DNA of 64,000 nucleotides from Elusimicrobiota bacterium (GCA_016218545.1 JACRDQ010000008.1:17471-81470); one strand, 5' to 3'; positions 7,966 through 17,963 are shown, counted from the stretch's first letter. A program made the numbers and translations. The notes: a model not told the origin generated them from the sequence alone.

Positions 7966-10900
7966 TCAGAATTGGAACGTCAGCGTGCTGCCCAGCTGGT
8001 AGGAGACGAACTCCTCCTCCTTGAGGTACTTGTGCCAGAGGCGCGAGAAGGCGCCGTTCATGGTCATGCGCAGGTTCTTGGCGATCTCGTAGTCGCCGCT
8101 CGTGTTGAGGGTGAAAAGGCGCGAGTTGTCCGCCACGGTGATGGGCGAGGTCTTCTGCGCCATGGACATGGTGGTCGTCCAGATGATGCGGTTGGTGAAC
8201 ATCAGGGGCTTGGCGGCCCCGGGGAGCTTCAGGCCCTTGGGCAGGGCGAGGTCCGCCCGGACGAGCATGCTGGGCGTCAGGGTGGTCAGGTCCTGGGTCT
8301 TCAGGCCCGTGCCGAGCTTGGTGACGTCGTTGGTGTAGTCCATCTTGGGCGTGAAGCGGAACTTCTTGACGTCGAAAGTGACCTGGACGGTCGCGTCCTC
8401 GTGGGAGACGCGCTGGACCATCTCGTTGATGCGCAGGTCCTTCTTCTCCGACACGCGGAAGTTGTAGTTGATGAGGCTGTCGAACTTCTTGAGCACGATG
8501 GTGCGCAGGTCGGTCCCGAAGGACTCCTCGTCCTCGAGCGAGGTCGCCACGGCCTCCGTCTTGCGGAAGGAGTACTTGAAGTTCATCTGGGTGCTGCTCA
8601 TCCAGCGGTCGGTGAACCAGAGCTTCTCGAGCTCCCCGACGGAGGCGACCATGTCCGGGAGCGTGGTGGAGACGCGCTTGGAGACCGTGCCGGTCACGTC
8701 CGTGCGCTCGACGGACTTGAGGTAGTTGTTGGACAGGGCGATCGTCTTGAAGGCCGACCAGCGGCCCCGCAGGTCGTAGGCCTCGATAGGGTTCCAGCGC
8801 TGGGAGGAGTTGAAAGTGTCGCGCAGGGTCTGGTTGGCGCGCTGGGCCGCGGGGTTCTTGGGCCGGAGGGACTCGCGGACCCAGAAGCCGAACTGGGAGC
8901 GCAGGCCTTTCTCGACGGCGTTCCAGACGTCGCCGTCCTGGACCTGGTAGCTGGAGGTGATGTGGAAGGAGCGGAAGAACTTGGAGCCCTGGAAGATCTC
9001 GGCGATGGAGATGGGGAGGTTCAGGGAGCCGTTGGCGTTGCGGTTGACGGTCTTGATCTGGCCGACGTCGAAGATGAAGGTGGAGCCGAACACGACGTAG
9101 GTCGACACGCTCAGGTTGTTGTTCTCGATGATGTCGACGGTGTAGTTGAGCTGCGGGTTGAGCCAGCGCAGGAGGCGCCAGTTCGAGTTGAAGCCCGCGC
9201 TCTGGTTGAGGGACTTCGCGTAGGCGTGGGTCGACTCTCCGCTCGTGATGAGGTCGGCGCGGCGCTCGATGACCCGCGTGAGCGAGTAGTTGGGGTTGAA
9301 CCCGGCCCCCTGCCAGGGCTGGAAGGTCAGGCGGCCGATGTAGGTCTGGCTGAGCTCTCTAGTGTTGGCGTTGCCCGGCAGGCTGCGAGCCAGCAGGGAC
9401 TCGAAGCTGACGTCGTGGCGCGACATCGAGTAGCTGGCGTCCACGGACTTGGGCAGGACGCGCCAGTTGACGGGGACCCCGTAGTTCAGCGAGGCGTTGT
9501 AGGTCTGGCGGTCGTCGGCGCGGGTGAGCAGCTCGTACTCCGTGCGCACGCGGGTGTGGCCGACGCTCAGTCTCGGCCAGGCGCCGAGCGCGAAGTTGCC
9601 CGAGGCGGTCCCGTTCCAGGTGACGACCCGCCCCTGCTGGAGGAGGTTGACCGTGTTGGAGAGGTCCCCGGTCTTCACGGTGGAGGGGGTCTCGGTGATC
9701 GCGCGGCTCACGGAGAAGTTCATGGGGAAGAACCGGAGGCGGCTGAAGTTGAGATAGGAGGAGTCCTCCCGCCGGTTCTGGTTCGTCACCACGGAGGTGG
9801 GGGTCTGGAAGTTGCGGTCGCGGGACCAGTGCTTGGCGCCGAAGCTCGCCCAGCCCGGGATCTCGAAATTGGCCTCGAATTTCTTGGCCGTGCCGACCCT
9901 GGTGACGGGCTCGGAGAGGTAGATCTCATTGAGGTGGATGCGCCCCCGCTTGGTCTCCCCGACCGGGGAGGCCGTGGAGCGCACGCCCGCCATGACCTGG
10001 GCCACCTGCTGGAGGCTGGGGACGCCGCTGGAGAGGATGACGACGTCGGGGGCGGTCGCCCGCCAGCCCTCCGCGATCATGTCTCCGTTGTCGTCGGCCT
10101 GGTGGATCTGGATCTTGCGCCAGCCCGTGAAGGTGATCGGGACGCGGGCCTCGAAGAAGTTGGTGTCGTTGCCGACGCGCAGGAAGAAGATCTTGTTCCC
10201 GGACACGTTGACGTTGTTCGGGTCCGCGTTGCCGTAGATGAGGAAGTTGAAGTACCGGTGCTGGCTGACGTCCACCGCGCGGCTGAAGACCCTCTTCGTG
10301 TAGACCACGGGCTCCACGCCGCCGACGGGGGCCCCCGAGTTCACGAACTCGAGCTGGAGGGCCTGCTCCGTGATGTTGCGCGACCCGGTCTGCTTCTGGA
10401 GCGTCGAAACGTCGCCGTAGAGGTCCGAGAAGGCCTCGGAGGCCTGGCCGCCGGCGTTGAAGATGGGGAGGTAGTCGGGGTTGTCCACGGAGTTGACGGG
10501 CGTGGCGGTGAGGGTCTCGATGTTGGACGTCTGGCCCTGGCCGTTGGAGGGGTCGCCGGAGGTGCCCCGGAGCCAAGTGTTGCCCACCACGGCGATGCGG
10601 GCGAACTTGATGGCGCAGACCATGCCCGCGCACGCGGAGCCGCCGGCTTTCTTCCGGATCGAGATCCTGATGTGCTTGATGGAGGTCCAGCGGCTGGCCG
10701 TGGCGGTGGAGATGTTCAGCGGGACCTGGAAGGTGCGCCACTTGTTCGCGCCGAAGTCGATGGAGGTGTGGTCCGTGGAGTCGGTGGCATTGTGGAGCGT
10801 GTTGTTGCCCAGCGCCACGCTGCCCAGGTAGCCGAAGTCGTCTCCGCTGAAGTCCTGGGAGTCGAGGCGCGCGTTCTGGTCGAGGTCCTCGGTGTCGATG

Positions 10901-13497
10901 CGCCCGTTGCCCGCCCCGTAGGCGGCGCTCGGCTTGCCGGCCGGGGCGTAGGACTGGCCGAGGTCCTCCGTCTCCTGGAGGATGCCGTCGCGGTTGGCGT
11001 CCTCCGTGTCCATCCTCCCGTTGCCGTCGGCGTCCTCGTTGACGCCGCCCAGGTGGAAGTTGATCTCGTTGCCTCCGGTGGTGGCGCTGAAGTCGCCGAG
11101 CATGACGAACTCGAGGATGTTCTTCTGGGAGAAGTCCTCGCCCGAGACCGAGAAGGGATAGACGATCGACACCTCCTGGGTGCCGGCGTCGGAGAAGTCG
11201 TACTTGAAGCCCAGCACCTTCTGGGTCTCGTCCGACCCGGCCTCGACGTGCGGGTTGATGTCGAGCATCTTCACGTCCTCGGTGAACCACTGCAGGCGCG
11301 TGGGGTCGCTGGGCACCCCCGAGGGGTTGGAAGCGACCTTCCAGGAGGCGTCCAGGGTCGGGGCCAAGGTCTCCTGCTTGATGCCCTCCATGTTGTCGAT
11401 CAGGGCGAAGTCGTTGAGGTTGGGGTTGTGGCGGCTCTGGGCGTACTCGCCCGCCACGGTGGTCATGTTCAGCCAGGAGAGGAGCTTGATGTCCTTGAGC
11501 CTGGCGTCGAACTCATAGGTGACGAGGCTGCGGGCGAGCTCGGTCACGGTGGGGACGGTGGGGGACTTGATCCCCGACTGGTAGAGGAGGGTCGAGCCCA
11601 TGGAGAGCTTCTTCCAGTCGTAGGAGACCCGCGTCCCCAGCAGGGACTCGTTGGAGAGCCCCAGGAACGGGGCGACCTCGTAGGAGATCGAGATCTCCGA
11701 GTCCGGCCGGATGCGGTCCTCGTTGAAGAAGGTGATGAAGCCAGCGTCGTAGTCGATGAAGTAGTCCACGTTGCGCACGAGCTTCACGCGGTCGAGGAGC
11801 ACGATCTCGCTCTGGGGGACGAGGGTGGGCTCGAGGAAGAAGGTCTTGAAGCGATAGCTGTACTCGACCCTGAAGACCCTCTTGGAGACCGGGGTGGGGG
11901 CGTAGAGGTCCGGGTCGGGCACCGTGGGAGAGTCGTTGGCCACGGAGAAGGGCTGGAGCAGGCGGAAGAGCCCGTTCTCGAAGTCGACGTCGATGGTCTC
12001 GGGGTATTTCTGCTGAGGCACGAGCGTCGAGCCGACCTCGTTGCGGGTCGTCGGGTCGAGGACGCGGAGCACGAAGTTCCCCCGGCCGTCGTCGCGCACG
12101 ATCTGGTTCTGTCCGATGGAGTAGAAGGTCTTGAGCTCCCGGTTGTAGCCCGTCTCGGTCGAGACCACGATGGGGAGGTCCGAGGCCGTCTTGACGAGCT
12201 TGAGCCGTCCCGAGCCGCCGCTGACCGTCCAGGTGGATTGGACGGTGATGGACCGCCCCGCGGCGTCGACGTAATCGACCGCCACCACGTGCTGGGGCTG
12301 GAGCTGGGACCTGAAGGAGAGGATGCCCTTGGTATAGTCGATGGAGTAGTCGACCCCGGCGGCCAGGAGGGAGAAGCGTCCCGTGAAGCTGGAGGTGGGC
12401 ACGCCCAGGTCGTCCACGATGAGCTCGACGTCGTTCAAGTTGATCTGCTGGCCCACGGCCTGCTGGGCGAGGTAGATCCGCTCGGAGCCGGCCTGGATGG
12501 GCAGGCGCACGGGCGAGGAGAAGGAGACGTCGTAGTACTGCCGTCGGACGTAGTTCGCGTCGGAGATGTCCGCGGAGGTGAACTGGCTGTTGCCGTAGAA
12601 CTGGCGGAACTTGGTCTGCCCCTTGGTGCGGCTTCCGATGACGGCGGCCTGCAGGCCCTTGTACTTGACGTCCGCGCGGATGCCGAAGAGCTGCTTGTTG
12701 TACTGGACGAATTCCGTGGAAGGCAGGGAGAGGTCGATGTCGCCGAAGGAGACGTTCTGCACCACCTCGTTGGGGTCGCCCTGGTAGACGACCGAGATGT
12801 CCTGCTTGTTGGTCTTGGTGTCGTCGTAGTCCACGTTGACCGTGATCTTGGGCCCGACCTTGCCCTGCATCCGCAGCTGGAGCTGCTGGTCGATGTCGAG
12901 CATCCCAGCGGTCAAAGGCCGATTGGTCGTCTTCTGCTCGTTGAGGTAGCGCTTCTGCGAGTACTGGAAGGAGATGACCTTGCGTCCCGTGACCGAGAGG
13001 CTCGTGCCGTAGGTCGGGAGCTCCACCTCGGGGGGCGGGGGCTTGTGGGCGGCGGCGGTGGCGACGGCCACCTCATCGCCAGGGGCGTCGCCGGCCGGCA
13101 GGACCGGGGCCTCGACCGGCGCCTTGCCCTCCTCGATGTCCTTGCGCGCCTTGTTCCAGCGGTCCTGCGAGAACTCGATGGCCTTGAGGCGCTCGGTGAA
13201 ATCGGAGAAGTCCCCGGGCTCGGCGGGGGCCTGCGCCGGGGGAAGCTCGAAGACCTTGCTCGGTTCGGGCCGGTCCAGGAGGAGGAGGGCCCCGGTCCCC
13301 GCGGGCACGAACACGGGCGCGGGGGCTGCCGGAGCCTCGGTCCCGACGGCCGGGGCGGGCTGCGGCGGGACCGGCTTCTGCGGAGCGGGCGCCTCAGCCG
13401 CGAAGTCCGGATCGTAGGGGAGGGAGAATTGAGCGTGCGCCCTTTCCGCGGACGCGGAAAAGAAGACGATCAATAGGAGCCGGATGAATGCGGTCAC
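7966..13497 (-). CDS. sprA: SprA-like type IX secretion outer-membrane translocon
   Basis: 1843 residues from a GTG at 13497 with signal peptide MTAFIRLLLIVFFSASAERAHA, then a Pro/Ala-rich N-terminal segment (to about 110). The body alternates beta strands typical of the Sov/SprA family: FQYSQKRYLNEQ, VDYDDTKTNKQDISVVYQGD, YFIDYDAGFITFFNEDRIRPDSE, NMEGIKQETLAPTLDAS, and an insert rich in Asp/Asn calcium-like motifs (DADGNGRMDTEDANRDG, about 800-890). SprA homologs in Bacteroidota are about 2400 residues and form a 36-strand export pore that receives PorV-cargo complexes; this version is shorter. Expressed from a strong promoter at 13561-13589. The PorV-like and cargo genes next door make this the core of a type IX system; PorK/L/M/N are not in the window. 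Confidence 0.85.
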   Translation of the reverse strand: MTAFIRLLLIVFFSASAERAHAQFSLPYDPDFAAEAPAPQKPVPPQPAPAVGTEAPAAPAPVFVPAGTGALLLLDRPEPSKVFELPPAQAPAEPGDFSDFTERLKAIEFSQDRWNKARKDIEEGKAPVEAPVLPAGDAPGDEVAVATAAAHKPPPPEVELPTYGTSLSVTGRKVISFQYSQKRYLNEQKTTNRPLTAGMLDIDQQLQLRMQGKVGPKITVNVDYDDTKTNKQDISVVYQGDPNEVVQNVSFGDIDLSLPSTEFVQYNKQLFGIRADVKYKGLQAAVIGSRTKGQTKFRQFYGNSQFTSADISDANYVRRQYYDVSFSSPVRLPIQAGSERIYLAQQAVGQQINLNDVELIVDDLGVPTSSFTGRFSLLAAGVDYSIDYTKGILSFRSQLQPQHVVAVDYVDAAGRSITVQSTWTVSGGSGRLKLVKTASDLPIVVSTETGYNRELKTFYSIGQNQIVRDDGRGNFVLRVLDPTTRNEVGSTLVPQQKYPETIDVDFENGLFRLLQPFSVANDSPTVPDPDLYAPTPVSKRVFRVEYSYRFKTFFLEPTLVPQSEIVLLDRVKLVRNVDYFIDYDAGFITFFNEDRIRPDSEISISYEVAPFLGLSNESLLGTRVSYDWKKLSMGSTLLYQSGIKSPTVPTVTELARSLVTYEFDARLKDIKLLSWLNMTTVAGEYAQSRHNPNLNDFALIDNMEGIKQETLAPTLDASWKVASNPSGVPSDPTRLQWFTEDVKMLDINPHVEAGSDETQKVLGFKYDFSDAGTQEVSIVYPFSVSGEDFSQKNILEFVMLGDFSATTGGNEINFHLGGVNEDADGNGRMDTEDANRDGILQETEDLGQSYAPAGKPSAAYGAGNGRIDTEDLDQNARLDSQDFSGDDFGYLGSVALGNNTLHNATDSTDHTSIDFGANKWRTFQVPLNISTATASRWTSIKHIRISIRKKAGGSACAGMVCAIKFARIAVVGNTWLRGTSGDPSNGQGQTSNIETLTATPVNSVDNPDYLPIFNAGGQASEAFSDLYGDVSTLQKQTGSRNITEQALQLEFVNSGAPVGGVEPVVYTKRVFSRAVDVSQHRYFNFLIYGNADPNNVNVSGNKIFFLRVGNDTNFFEARVPITFTGWRKIQIHQADDNGDMIAEGWRATAPDVVILSSGVPSLQQVAQVMAGVRSTASPVGETKRGRIHLNEIYLSEPVTRVGTAKKFEANFEIPGWASFGAKHWSRDRNFQTPTSVVTNQNRREDSSYLNFSRLRFFPMNFSVSRAITETPSTVKTGDLSNTVNLLQQGRVVTWNGTASGNFALGAWPRLSVGHTRVRTEYELLTRADDRQTYNASLNYGVPVNWRVLPKSVDASYSMSRHDVSFESLLARSLPGNANTRELSQTYIGRLTFQPWQGAGFNPNYSLTRVIERRADLITSGESTHAYAKSLNQSAGFNSNWRLLRWLNPQLNYTVDIIENNNLSVSTYVVFGSTFIFDVGQIKTVNRNANGSLNLPISIAEIFQGSKFFRSFHITSSYQVQDGDVWNAVEKGLRSQFGFWVRESLRPKNPAAQRANQTLRDTFNSSQRWNPIEAYDLRGRWSAFKTIALSNNYLKSVERTDVTGTVSKRVSTTLPDMVASVGELEKLWFTDRWMSSTQMNFKYSFRKTEAVATSLEDEESFGTDLRTIVLKKFDSLINYNFRVSEKKDLRINEMVQRVSHEDATVQVTFDVKKFRFTPKMDYTNDVTKLGTGLKTQDLTTLTPSMLVRADLALPKGLKLPGAAKPLMFTNRIIWTTTMSMAQKTSPITVADNSRLFTLNTSGDYEIAKNLRMTMNGAFSRLWHKYLKEEEFVSYQLGSTLTFQF

Positions 13498-13534
13498 GTA
13501 ATGGGAATAGCCAGCGTCCCCGGCGTGACGCTGT

Positions 13535-13552
13535 TCGCGCGTATACGCGCGA
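13535..13552. promoter_or_regulatory. 18-bp perfect palindrome in the sprA 5' UTR
   Basis: TCGCGCGTATACGCGCGA is a perfect dyad placed about 2-20 nt downstream of the predicted sprA start of transcription. A second inverted repeat (AGCGTC at 13513-13518 and GACGCT at 13527-13532) follows. Either an operator that blocks RNA polymerase or a pair of leader hairpins would fit; which one is not decided by the sequence. Confidence 0.5.
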
Positions 13553-13560
13553 GCGCGTGA

Positions 13561-13589
13561 AGTATAACAGGGCCTGATATATCTGTCAA
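13561..13589 (-). promoter_or_regulatory. Sigma-70 promoter of the sprA homolog
   Basis: On the minus strand TTGACA (13584-13589), a 17-bp spacer, and TATACT (13561-13566). The predicted start of transcription near 13554 gives a leader of about 57 nt before the GTG at 13497. Confidence 0.85.
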
Positions 13590-13623
13590 GACTAGAATAG
13601 TCTGCCAGAGCATTGTTACAGAA

Positions 13624-13684
13624 TGGGGTCGGTCTTCGACTTGTTCCCGTTCGAATAAGTTGAATAAGTTGAAGACTGACCCCA
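13624..13684. repeat. Decayed copy of the GGGGTCAG palindromic repeat
   Basis: 61 bp. The right arm matches the right arm of the perfect palindrome at 56697-56767 (ATAAGTTGAATAAGTTGAAG then ACTGACCCCA); the left arm is the same sequence with several substitutions, mostly A to G, and the centre is shortened. Lies between the divergent sprA and kinase genes. Confidence 0.8.
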
Positions 13685-13696
13685 GCACGACTATGT

Positions 13697-13702
13697 TAAT
13701 AT
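13697..13702 (+). promoter_or_regulatory. Putative -10 box deciding the kinase start
   Basis: TAATAT ends 7 nt before the ATG at 13710, the spacing seen at other probably leaderless genes here. An in-frame ATG at 13701 overlaps this box, so 13710 is preferred. Confidence 0.45.
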
Positions 13703-13709
13703 GTGGGGG

Positions 13710-16700
13710 ATGGCGGATCCTTCCGACGCCAGCCGGGGCCAGGAGCGCCTCCGCCTGGCCGACAGGGCTTACGAGGCCGGGCATTGGGGCGAGGCTGAGC
13801 GGGAATACCGCGAGGCCGCCCGCCGTCTCCCCGGCTCGGTGGACGCCCTCTGCGGATTAGGCCGCAGCCTGGCCAAGCTCGACCGGCTCGACGAGGCGCT
13901 GGCGGCGTTCCGGTCCGCCCTCGAAGCCGAGCCGGGCCACGGCTCGTCCCTCTACCATCTGGCGCTCTGCCTGGACCGCCAGGGCAAGACCGGTCCCGCC
14001 CTGGCCGCGTACGAGGAGTTCCTCTCTGCCCCGTCCGCCGCGACCTCCGGCTATGCTCCGGGCGCGCGCCGCCGCGCAGCGGACCTCAAGTCCCGCCCCG
14101 CGCCGCCACCTGAGACGCTGACCATGGCGGGTCCGGCCGCCGACGGCCAGGGCACCCTCACCCTGGGAGACGTCGCCGGCCCTCCCGGCGTCCGGGTCTC
14201 GGGGTGGAGGGTCGGCGAGGTCGTCGACGAACTCTACGAGGTGGAGTCCGTGCTGGGAGAGGGCGGGTTCGGCTCGGTGCACAAGGTGCGGCATCTCGGC
14301 TGGCATATCGACGTGGCGGTGAAATCTCCGCGCGAGGACAAGGTGTCGAGCCGTAAGGCCATGGAGCGCTTCGTGCACGAGGCCAACACCTGGGTGGGAC
14401 TGGGCCTGCACCCGCACATCGTGACCTGCTACTTCGTCCGGCTCGTGGGCGGGCTCCCCCGCATCTTCATCGAGTGTCTCGAGGGCGGCAGCCTCAAGGA
14501 GTGGCTCGAGGCGCGCAGGATCGTCGACGCCCGCAGCGCGCTGGACATCGCTATCCAGATCAGCCGCGCCATGGAGCGCAGCCACGGCGCGGGCCTGGTG
14601 CACCGGGACCTCAAGCCCGGCAACTGCCTCATGACCCCGGGCGGGACCCTGAAAGTGACGGACTTCGGCCTGGCCAAGTGGGGCGACGCGGACGAGGTCC
14701 CGGACGACGGTTCCGAGCCCGCGGCCGGGGACAAGGTCGCCAGGGCCCGGGAAGCGACCATGACCGGGCGCCTGGGCACGCCCGAGTACATGGCTCCCGA
14801 GCAGTGGTACCGGGCGGGCTCCGCTGGCGCGGCCGCGGACGCCTGGGCCTTCGGGGTCATCCTCTTCGAGCTCATGTGCGGCAACCGCCCCTTCGCCATG
14901 GCCGACGGCGAGCCCCCGGACGCCTTCTACTGCCGCATGCTCGAGAGCGGCTGGGCCTTCAAGTTCCGGGAGGACGCGCCGCCCGGCATCCGGGCCGTGC
15001 TGGACTCGTGCCTGACGCCGGAACCCAAGAAGCGCGAGTCGCGGTTCAGCGTACTGAGGGAGCGTCTCGAGGCGGAGTACGCGGCGCTCTATAAGACCCC
15101 CTATCCGCGCGAGCCGGTCAAGGAGACGCCGCTCCTGGCCGACGCCCTGAGCAATCAAGGCGTGTCCCTGGCCGACCTGGGACGCACCGACGAGGCGGCC
15201 AAGCTCTTCGGCCGGGCGCTCAAGCAGGACCCGACCCACCCGGCCGGGGTCTACAACCAGGGAGTGGTGCTCCTTCGGGAGGGGAAGACCACGGCCAAGG
15301 AGCTTCGCGGCCGGCTCGAGGTGTGCAGGCGCTCCCGGCCCAAGGAATGGGTCCCGGCCTTCCTGCTCGGCCTCGTCCGCCTAGCCGAGGGCGGCCAGGA
15401 GGCCGCGCTCAAGGACCTCAAGGAGGCGGAGCGGCTCTCGCACAACCCGCTGGCGCGCAAAGCGCTCGAAAAGGCCAAGTCCGGCGGAGCGACCCCGCCC
15501 CTGGAGCTCTTCGTCACCTTGCCCATGGGGGCCGAGGGCGCGCGGGTAGAGGAGGCGAGCTTCCAGGTCCTCCTGACCCGGGCCAGGAAGGAGGCTGACG
15601 CCGGGGAGGCAGGCCAGGCCTACAAGACGCTCATGAAAGCCAGGAGCGTCAAGGGGTATCAGCGGGACAGCCAGGCCCTGGACCTCCAGGAGACCCTCGC
15701 GTCCAAGGGCGCCAGCCACGGGTTCCGCGGGGGATGGCAGAAGGCGTTCCTCGAGGGTTCCGAGGGCAGCCTGTCGGTCGCGGTCTCCGCGGACGGAGGC
15801 CGCGCGGTCTCCGGCCACGAGGACGGGGTGGTCCGGGTCTGGGACCTCAAGACCGGCAAGCGTCTCCACTCCCTCCAGGGGCACGCCGGCCCCGCGAGCG
15901 CGGCGGCCTTCCTGCCGGACGGGATGGCGGTGGTCTCGGGGAGCGCGGACGGGAGCCTCAAGGTCTGGGACCTGATCTCCGGCCACTGCGTCAAGACCCT
16001 CGTGGGCCATGCCGCCAGGGTCAGCCAGGTGCTCATCCTGCCGGACGGCGGTCACGCCGTCTCGGCCAGCGACGACGGGACGCTCAGGACCTGGAGCCTG
16101 GAGAGCGGCAGGAACAAGAGGACCATCAAGGCGCACCCCGGCCCCGTGGCCGGCGTCAGCCTCAGCCTCGACGGCGGGGTGGTCGCCTCCGTGGGCCCCG
16201 ACGACGAGCGGAGGTCCTGCCTCAGGCGCTGGGATCCCATGCGCGGCTCTGCCGTGGATTCACGCCCTTTCATGGGGACGCTCTGCAGCGTGGACCTCGT
16301 GCCGGATGGACGCTTCGCGCTCCTGGGGACCGCAGACGGCGGTCTGGTTCATTGGGCCGCGGGCTTGCCCGCGGCAGCGGCCAAGGTGGAGTGCCACGGG
16401 GGAGCGATCCGCGCGGTCGTGGTCTCTCCGGACGGCAAGGCCGCCATCTCGGGGGGCGATGACAAGGCGCTCAAGTTCTGGGACTTCTCCGGGCCGGAGG
16501 GCGTGTCGGAGCAGTGGGTCTTCGACGGGCATCAGGAGCCTGTCCTGGCCGCCTGCTTCACCAGGGGGGCCAGGTTCGCGCTCTCGGCCGGCAAGGACGG
16601 CCTGCGGGAATGGGAGCTCGACTGGGAGCACCGGTTTCCCGAGCGCGCGGATTGGGACGACGCGGCCAAGCCTTTCGTGCACGTTTTCCTGCTGCGCCAG

Positions 16701-17963
16701 GGGAGGTCTCCTTCACGCACGGTCGAGCTGCCCGAGGCGGAGCTCAAGGACCTCATGGACGAACTGGGAAGGCGCGGCTTCGGCTGGCTCCGGGCCGAGG
16801 GCGTCAGCGCCATGCTCGCAGGCCGGCCCCTGCCCTCGCAGAAGGTGGAGCGCGGGTTCCGGCCCACTCCGATCGCGGATAGCCAGTCCGCTCTTCCCGG
16901 GTTCTTCAAGTACTTCTTCATCACCCTCGGAGTGCTCGGGGTGAGCGCCGCGCTCTGGGTGCTGCGCAGCTTCCAGCACCGCATGCCCGAGGAACTCGGC
17001 AGCAGCCTGGAGGCCAAGCGCTCTGCGAACTCGGACTTCCTCCCCGCGAAGAAAGGGGAGGCCGCTGCGCCGCTCCCGGCCGCCGCTCCTGCGGACAGCC
17101 TGAGTTTCTTCGAGAGGGCCAAGACCGCCCTTCCGGACCTTCCGGAGGTGCAGAGGGCTCGCATCGCTTATCATGAGGCTCCGGCGGGCATGGTGAAGGT
17201 GCCGGCCGGGGCCTTCCTCATGGGCTCGCCGTGGCGGGAAGGGGCTGAGGACGAGCACCCGCAGCGCTCGGTCTACCTGGACGCGTTCTACATCGACAAG
17301 TACGAGGTCACCAACGCACAATACCGCAGGTGCGTGGAAGCCGGGGCCTGCCGGCAGCTCGCGCTCAAGGACTGCCGTGTCCACAACGGCAGCAATTGGG
17401 TGAAGGGAGAGCCCTTGCTGGATATCTTCCTCGCCGACGACCACCCGGTGGTGTGCGCCTCCTGGTCCGACGCGGACGCCTACTGCGCGTGGGCGGGCAG
17501 GCACGGCAAACGGCTGCCCACGGAGGCCGAGTGGGAGAAGGCGGCCGGCGGTTACGACGGCCGGGCCTTCCCTTGGGGGGACGACCCGCCGGCAGGCGCG
17601 GGGTTCTGGCGCATGAACTGGGGCGAAGGCTCGGACCAGAACAGATGGGCGGAGGACGGGAACCTATTCACCGCGCCCGTCGGGGCCTATCCGAAGGGAG
17701 TCAGTCCCTACGGGGTCTTCGACATGGCAGGCAACGCAGCGGAGTGGGTGGCGGACCGGTACGACGGATCCTACTATGCCCGCAGCCCCAGGCGCGACCC
17801 CAGAGGACCGGCGTCGGGAGAGTATCGGATCTGCCGCGGCGGGGCGTGGGTCCTCAACGCCCCGCTCTGCCGCGCCAGGGCGCGCCTGAGCGTCGCCCTG
17901 GGCGTTCCCATGGACTACACGGGATTCCGCTGCGCCGCGTCCGCGGCCCCGGGCGGTCTTTGA
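13710..17963 (+). CDS. Multidomain TPR - Ser/Thr kinase - TPR - WD40 - membrane - FGE/SUMF-like protein
   Basis: 1417 residues. In order: N-terminal TPRs (about 10-110), Hanks-type kinase domain (about 165-450) with the Gly-loop GEGGFGSV (183-190), Lys205, HRDLKPGN (298-305) and DFG (318-320), a second TPR block (about 470-560), WD40 repeats (about 675-975; VWDLKTGKRLHSLQGH, VWDLISGHCVKTLVGH, ISGGDDKALKFWD), one membrane segment (about 1065-1087; FFKYFFITLGVLGVSAALWVL) and a C-terminal formylglycine-generating-enzyme-like sulfatase-modifying domain (1160-1417; VPAGAFLMGSPW, EVTNAQYRRCV, WEKAAGGYDGRAFPWG, MAGNAAEWVADRYDG). The kinase should be cytoplasmic and the FGE-like domain periplasmic. 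It is the first gene of an operon with a PP2C phosphatase and an FHA-kinase, so reversible Thr phosphorylation is likely. Catalytic residues of the kinase are intact. Confidence 0.9.
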   Translation: MADPSDASRGQERLRLADRAYEAGHWGEAEREYREAARRLPGSVDALCGLGRSLAKLDRLDEALAAFRSALEAEPGHGSSLYHLALCLDRQGKTGPALAAYEEFLSAPSAATSGYAPGARRRAADLKSRPAPPPETLTMAGPAADGQGTLTLGDVAGPPGVRVSGWRVGEVVDELYEVESVLGEGGFGSVHKVRHLGWHIDVAVKSPREDKVSSRKAMERFVHEANTWVGLGLHPHIVTCYFVRLVGGLPRIFIECLEGGSLKEWLEARRIVDARSALDIAIQISRAMERSHGAGLVHRDLKPGNCLMTPGGTLKVTDFGLAKWGDADEVPDDGSEPAAGDKVARAREATMTGRLGTPEYMAPEQWYRAGSAGAAADAWAFGVILFELMCGNRPFAMADGEPPDAFYCRMLESGWAFKFREDAPPGIRAVLDSCLTPEPKKRESRFSVLRERLEAEYAALYKTPYPREPVKETPLLADALSNQGVSLADLGRTDEAAKLFGRALKQDPTHPAGVYNQGVVLLREGKTTAKELRGRLEVCRRSRPKEWVPAFLLGLVRLAEGGQEAALKDLKEAERLSHNPLARKALEKAKSGGATPPLELFVTLPMGAEGARVEEASFQVLLTRARKEADAGEAGQAYKTLMKARSVKGYQRDSQALDLQETLASKGASHGFRGGWQKAFLEGSEGSLSVAVSADGGRAVSGHEDGVVRVWDLKTGKRLHSLQGHAGPASAAAFLPDGMAVVSGSADGSLKVWDLISGHCVKTLVGHAARVSQVLILPDGGHAVSASDDGTLRTWSLESGRNKRTIKAHPGPVAGVSLSLDGGVVASVGPDDERRSCLRRWDPMRGSAVDSRPFMGTLCSVDLVPDGRFALLGTADGGLVHWAAGLPAAAAKVECHGGAIRAVVVSPDGKAAISGGDDKALKFWDFSGPEGVSEQWVFDGHQEPVLAACFTRGARFALSAGKDGLREWELDWEHRFPERADWDDAAKPFVHVFLLRQGRSPSRTVELPEAELKDLMDELGRRGFGWLRAEGVSAMLAGRPLPSQKVERGFRPTPIADSQSALPGFFKYFFITLGVLGVSAALWVLRSFQHRMPEELGSSLEAKRSANSDFLPAKKGEAAAPLPAAAPADSLSFFERAKTALPDLPEVQRARIAYHEAPAGMVKVPAGAFLMGSPWREGAEDEHPQRSVYLDAFYIDKYEVTNAQYRRCVEAGACRQLALKDCRVHNGSNWVKGEPLLDIFLADDHPVVCASWSDADAYCAWAGRHGKRLPTEAEWEKAAGGYDGRAFPWGDDPPAGAGFWRMNWGEGSDQNRWAEDGNLFTAPVGAYPKGVSPYGVFDMAGNAAEWVADRYDGSYYARSPRRDPRGPASGEYRICRGGAWVLNAPLCRARARLSVALGVPMDYTGFRCAASAAPGGL

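Noticed and set aside
7534..13476. 1980-residue open frame on the plus strand opposite sprA
   Set aside because: It is the complement of a gene whose minus-strand product has a signal peptide and family motifs; the plus-strand translation is repetitive Gly/Val/Asp/Arg-rich, as expected from GC-rich antisense frames.
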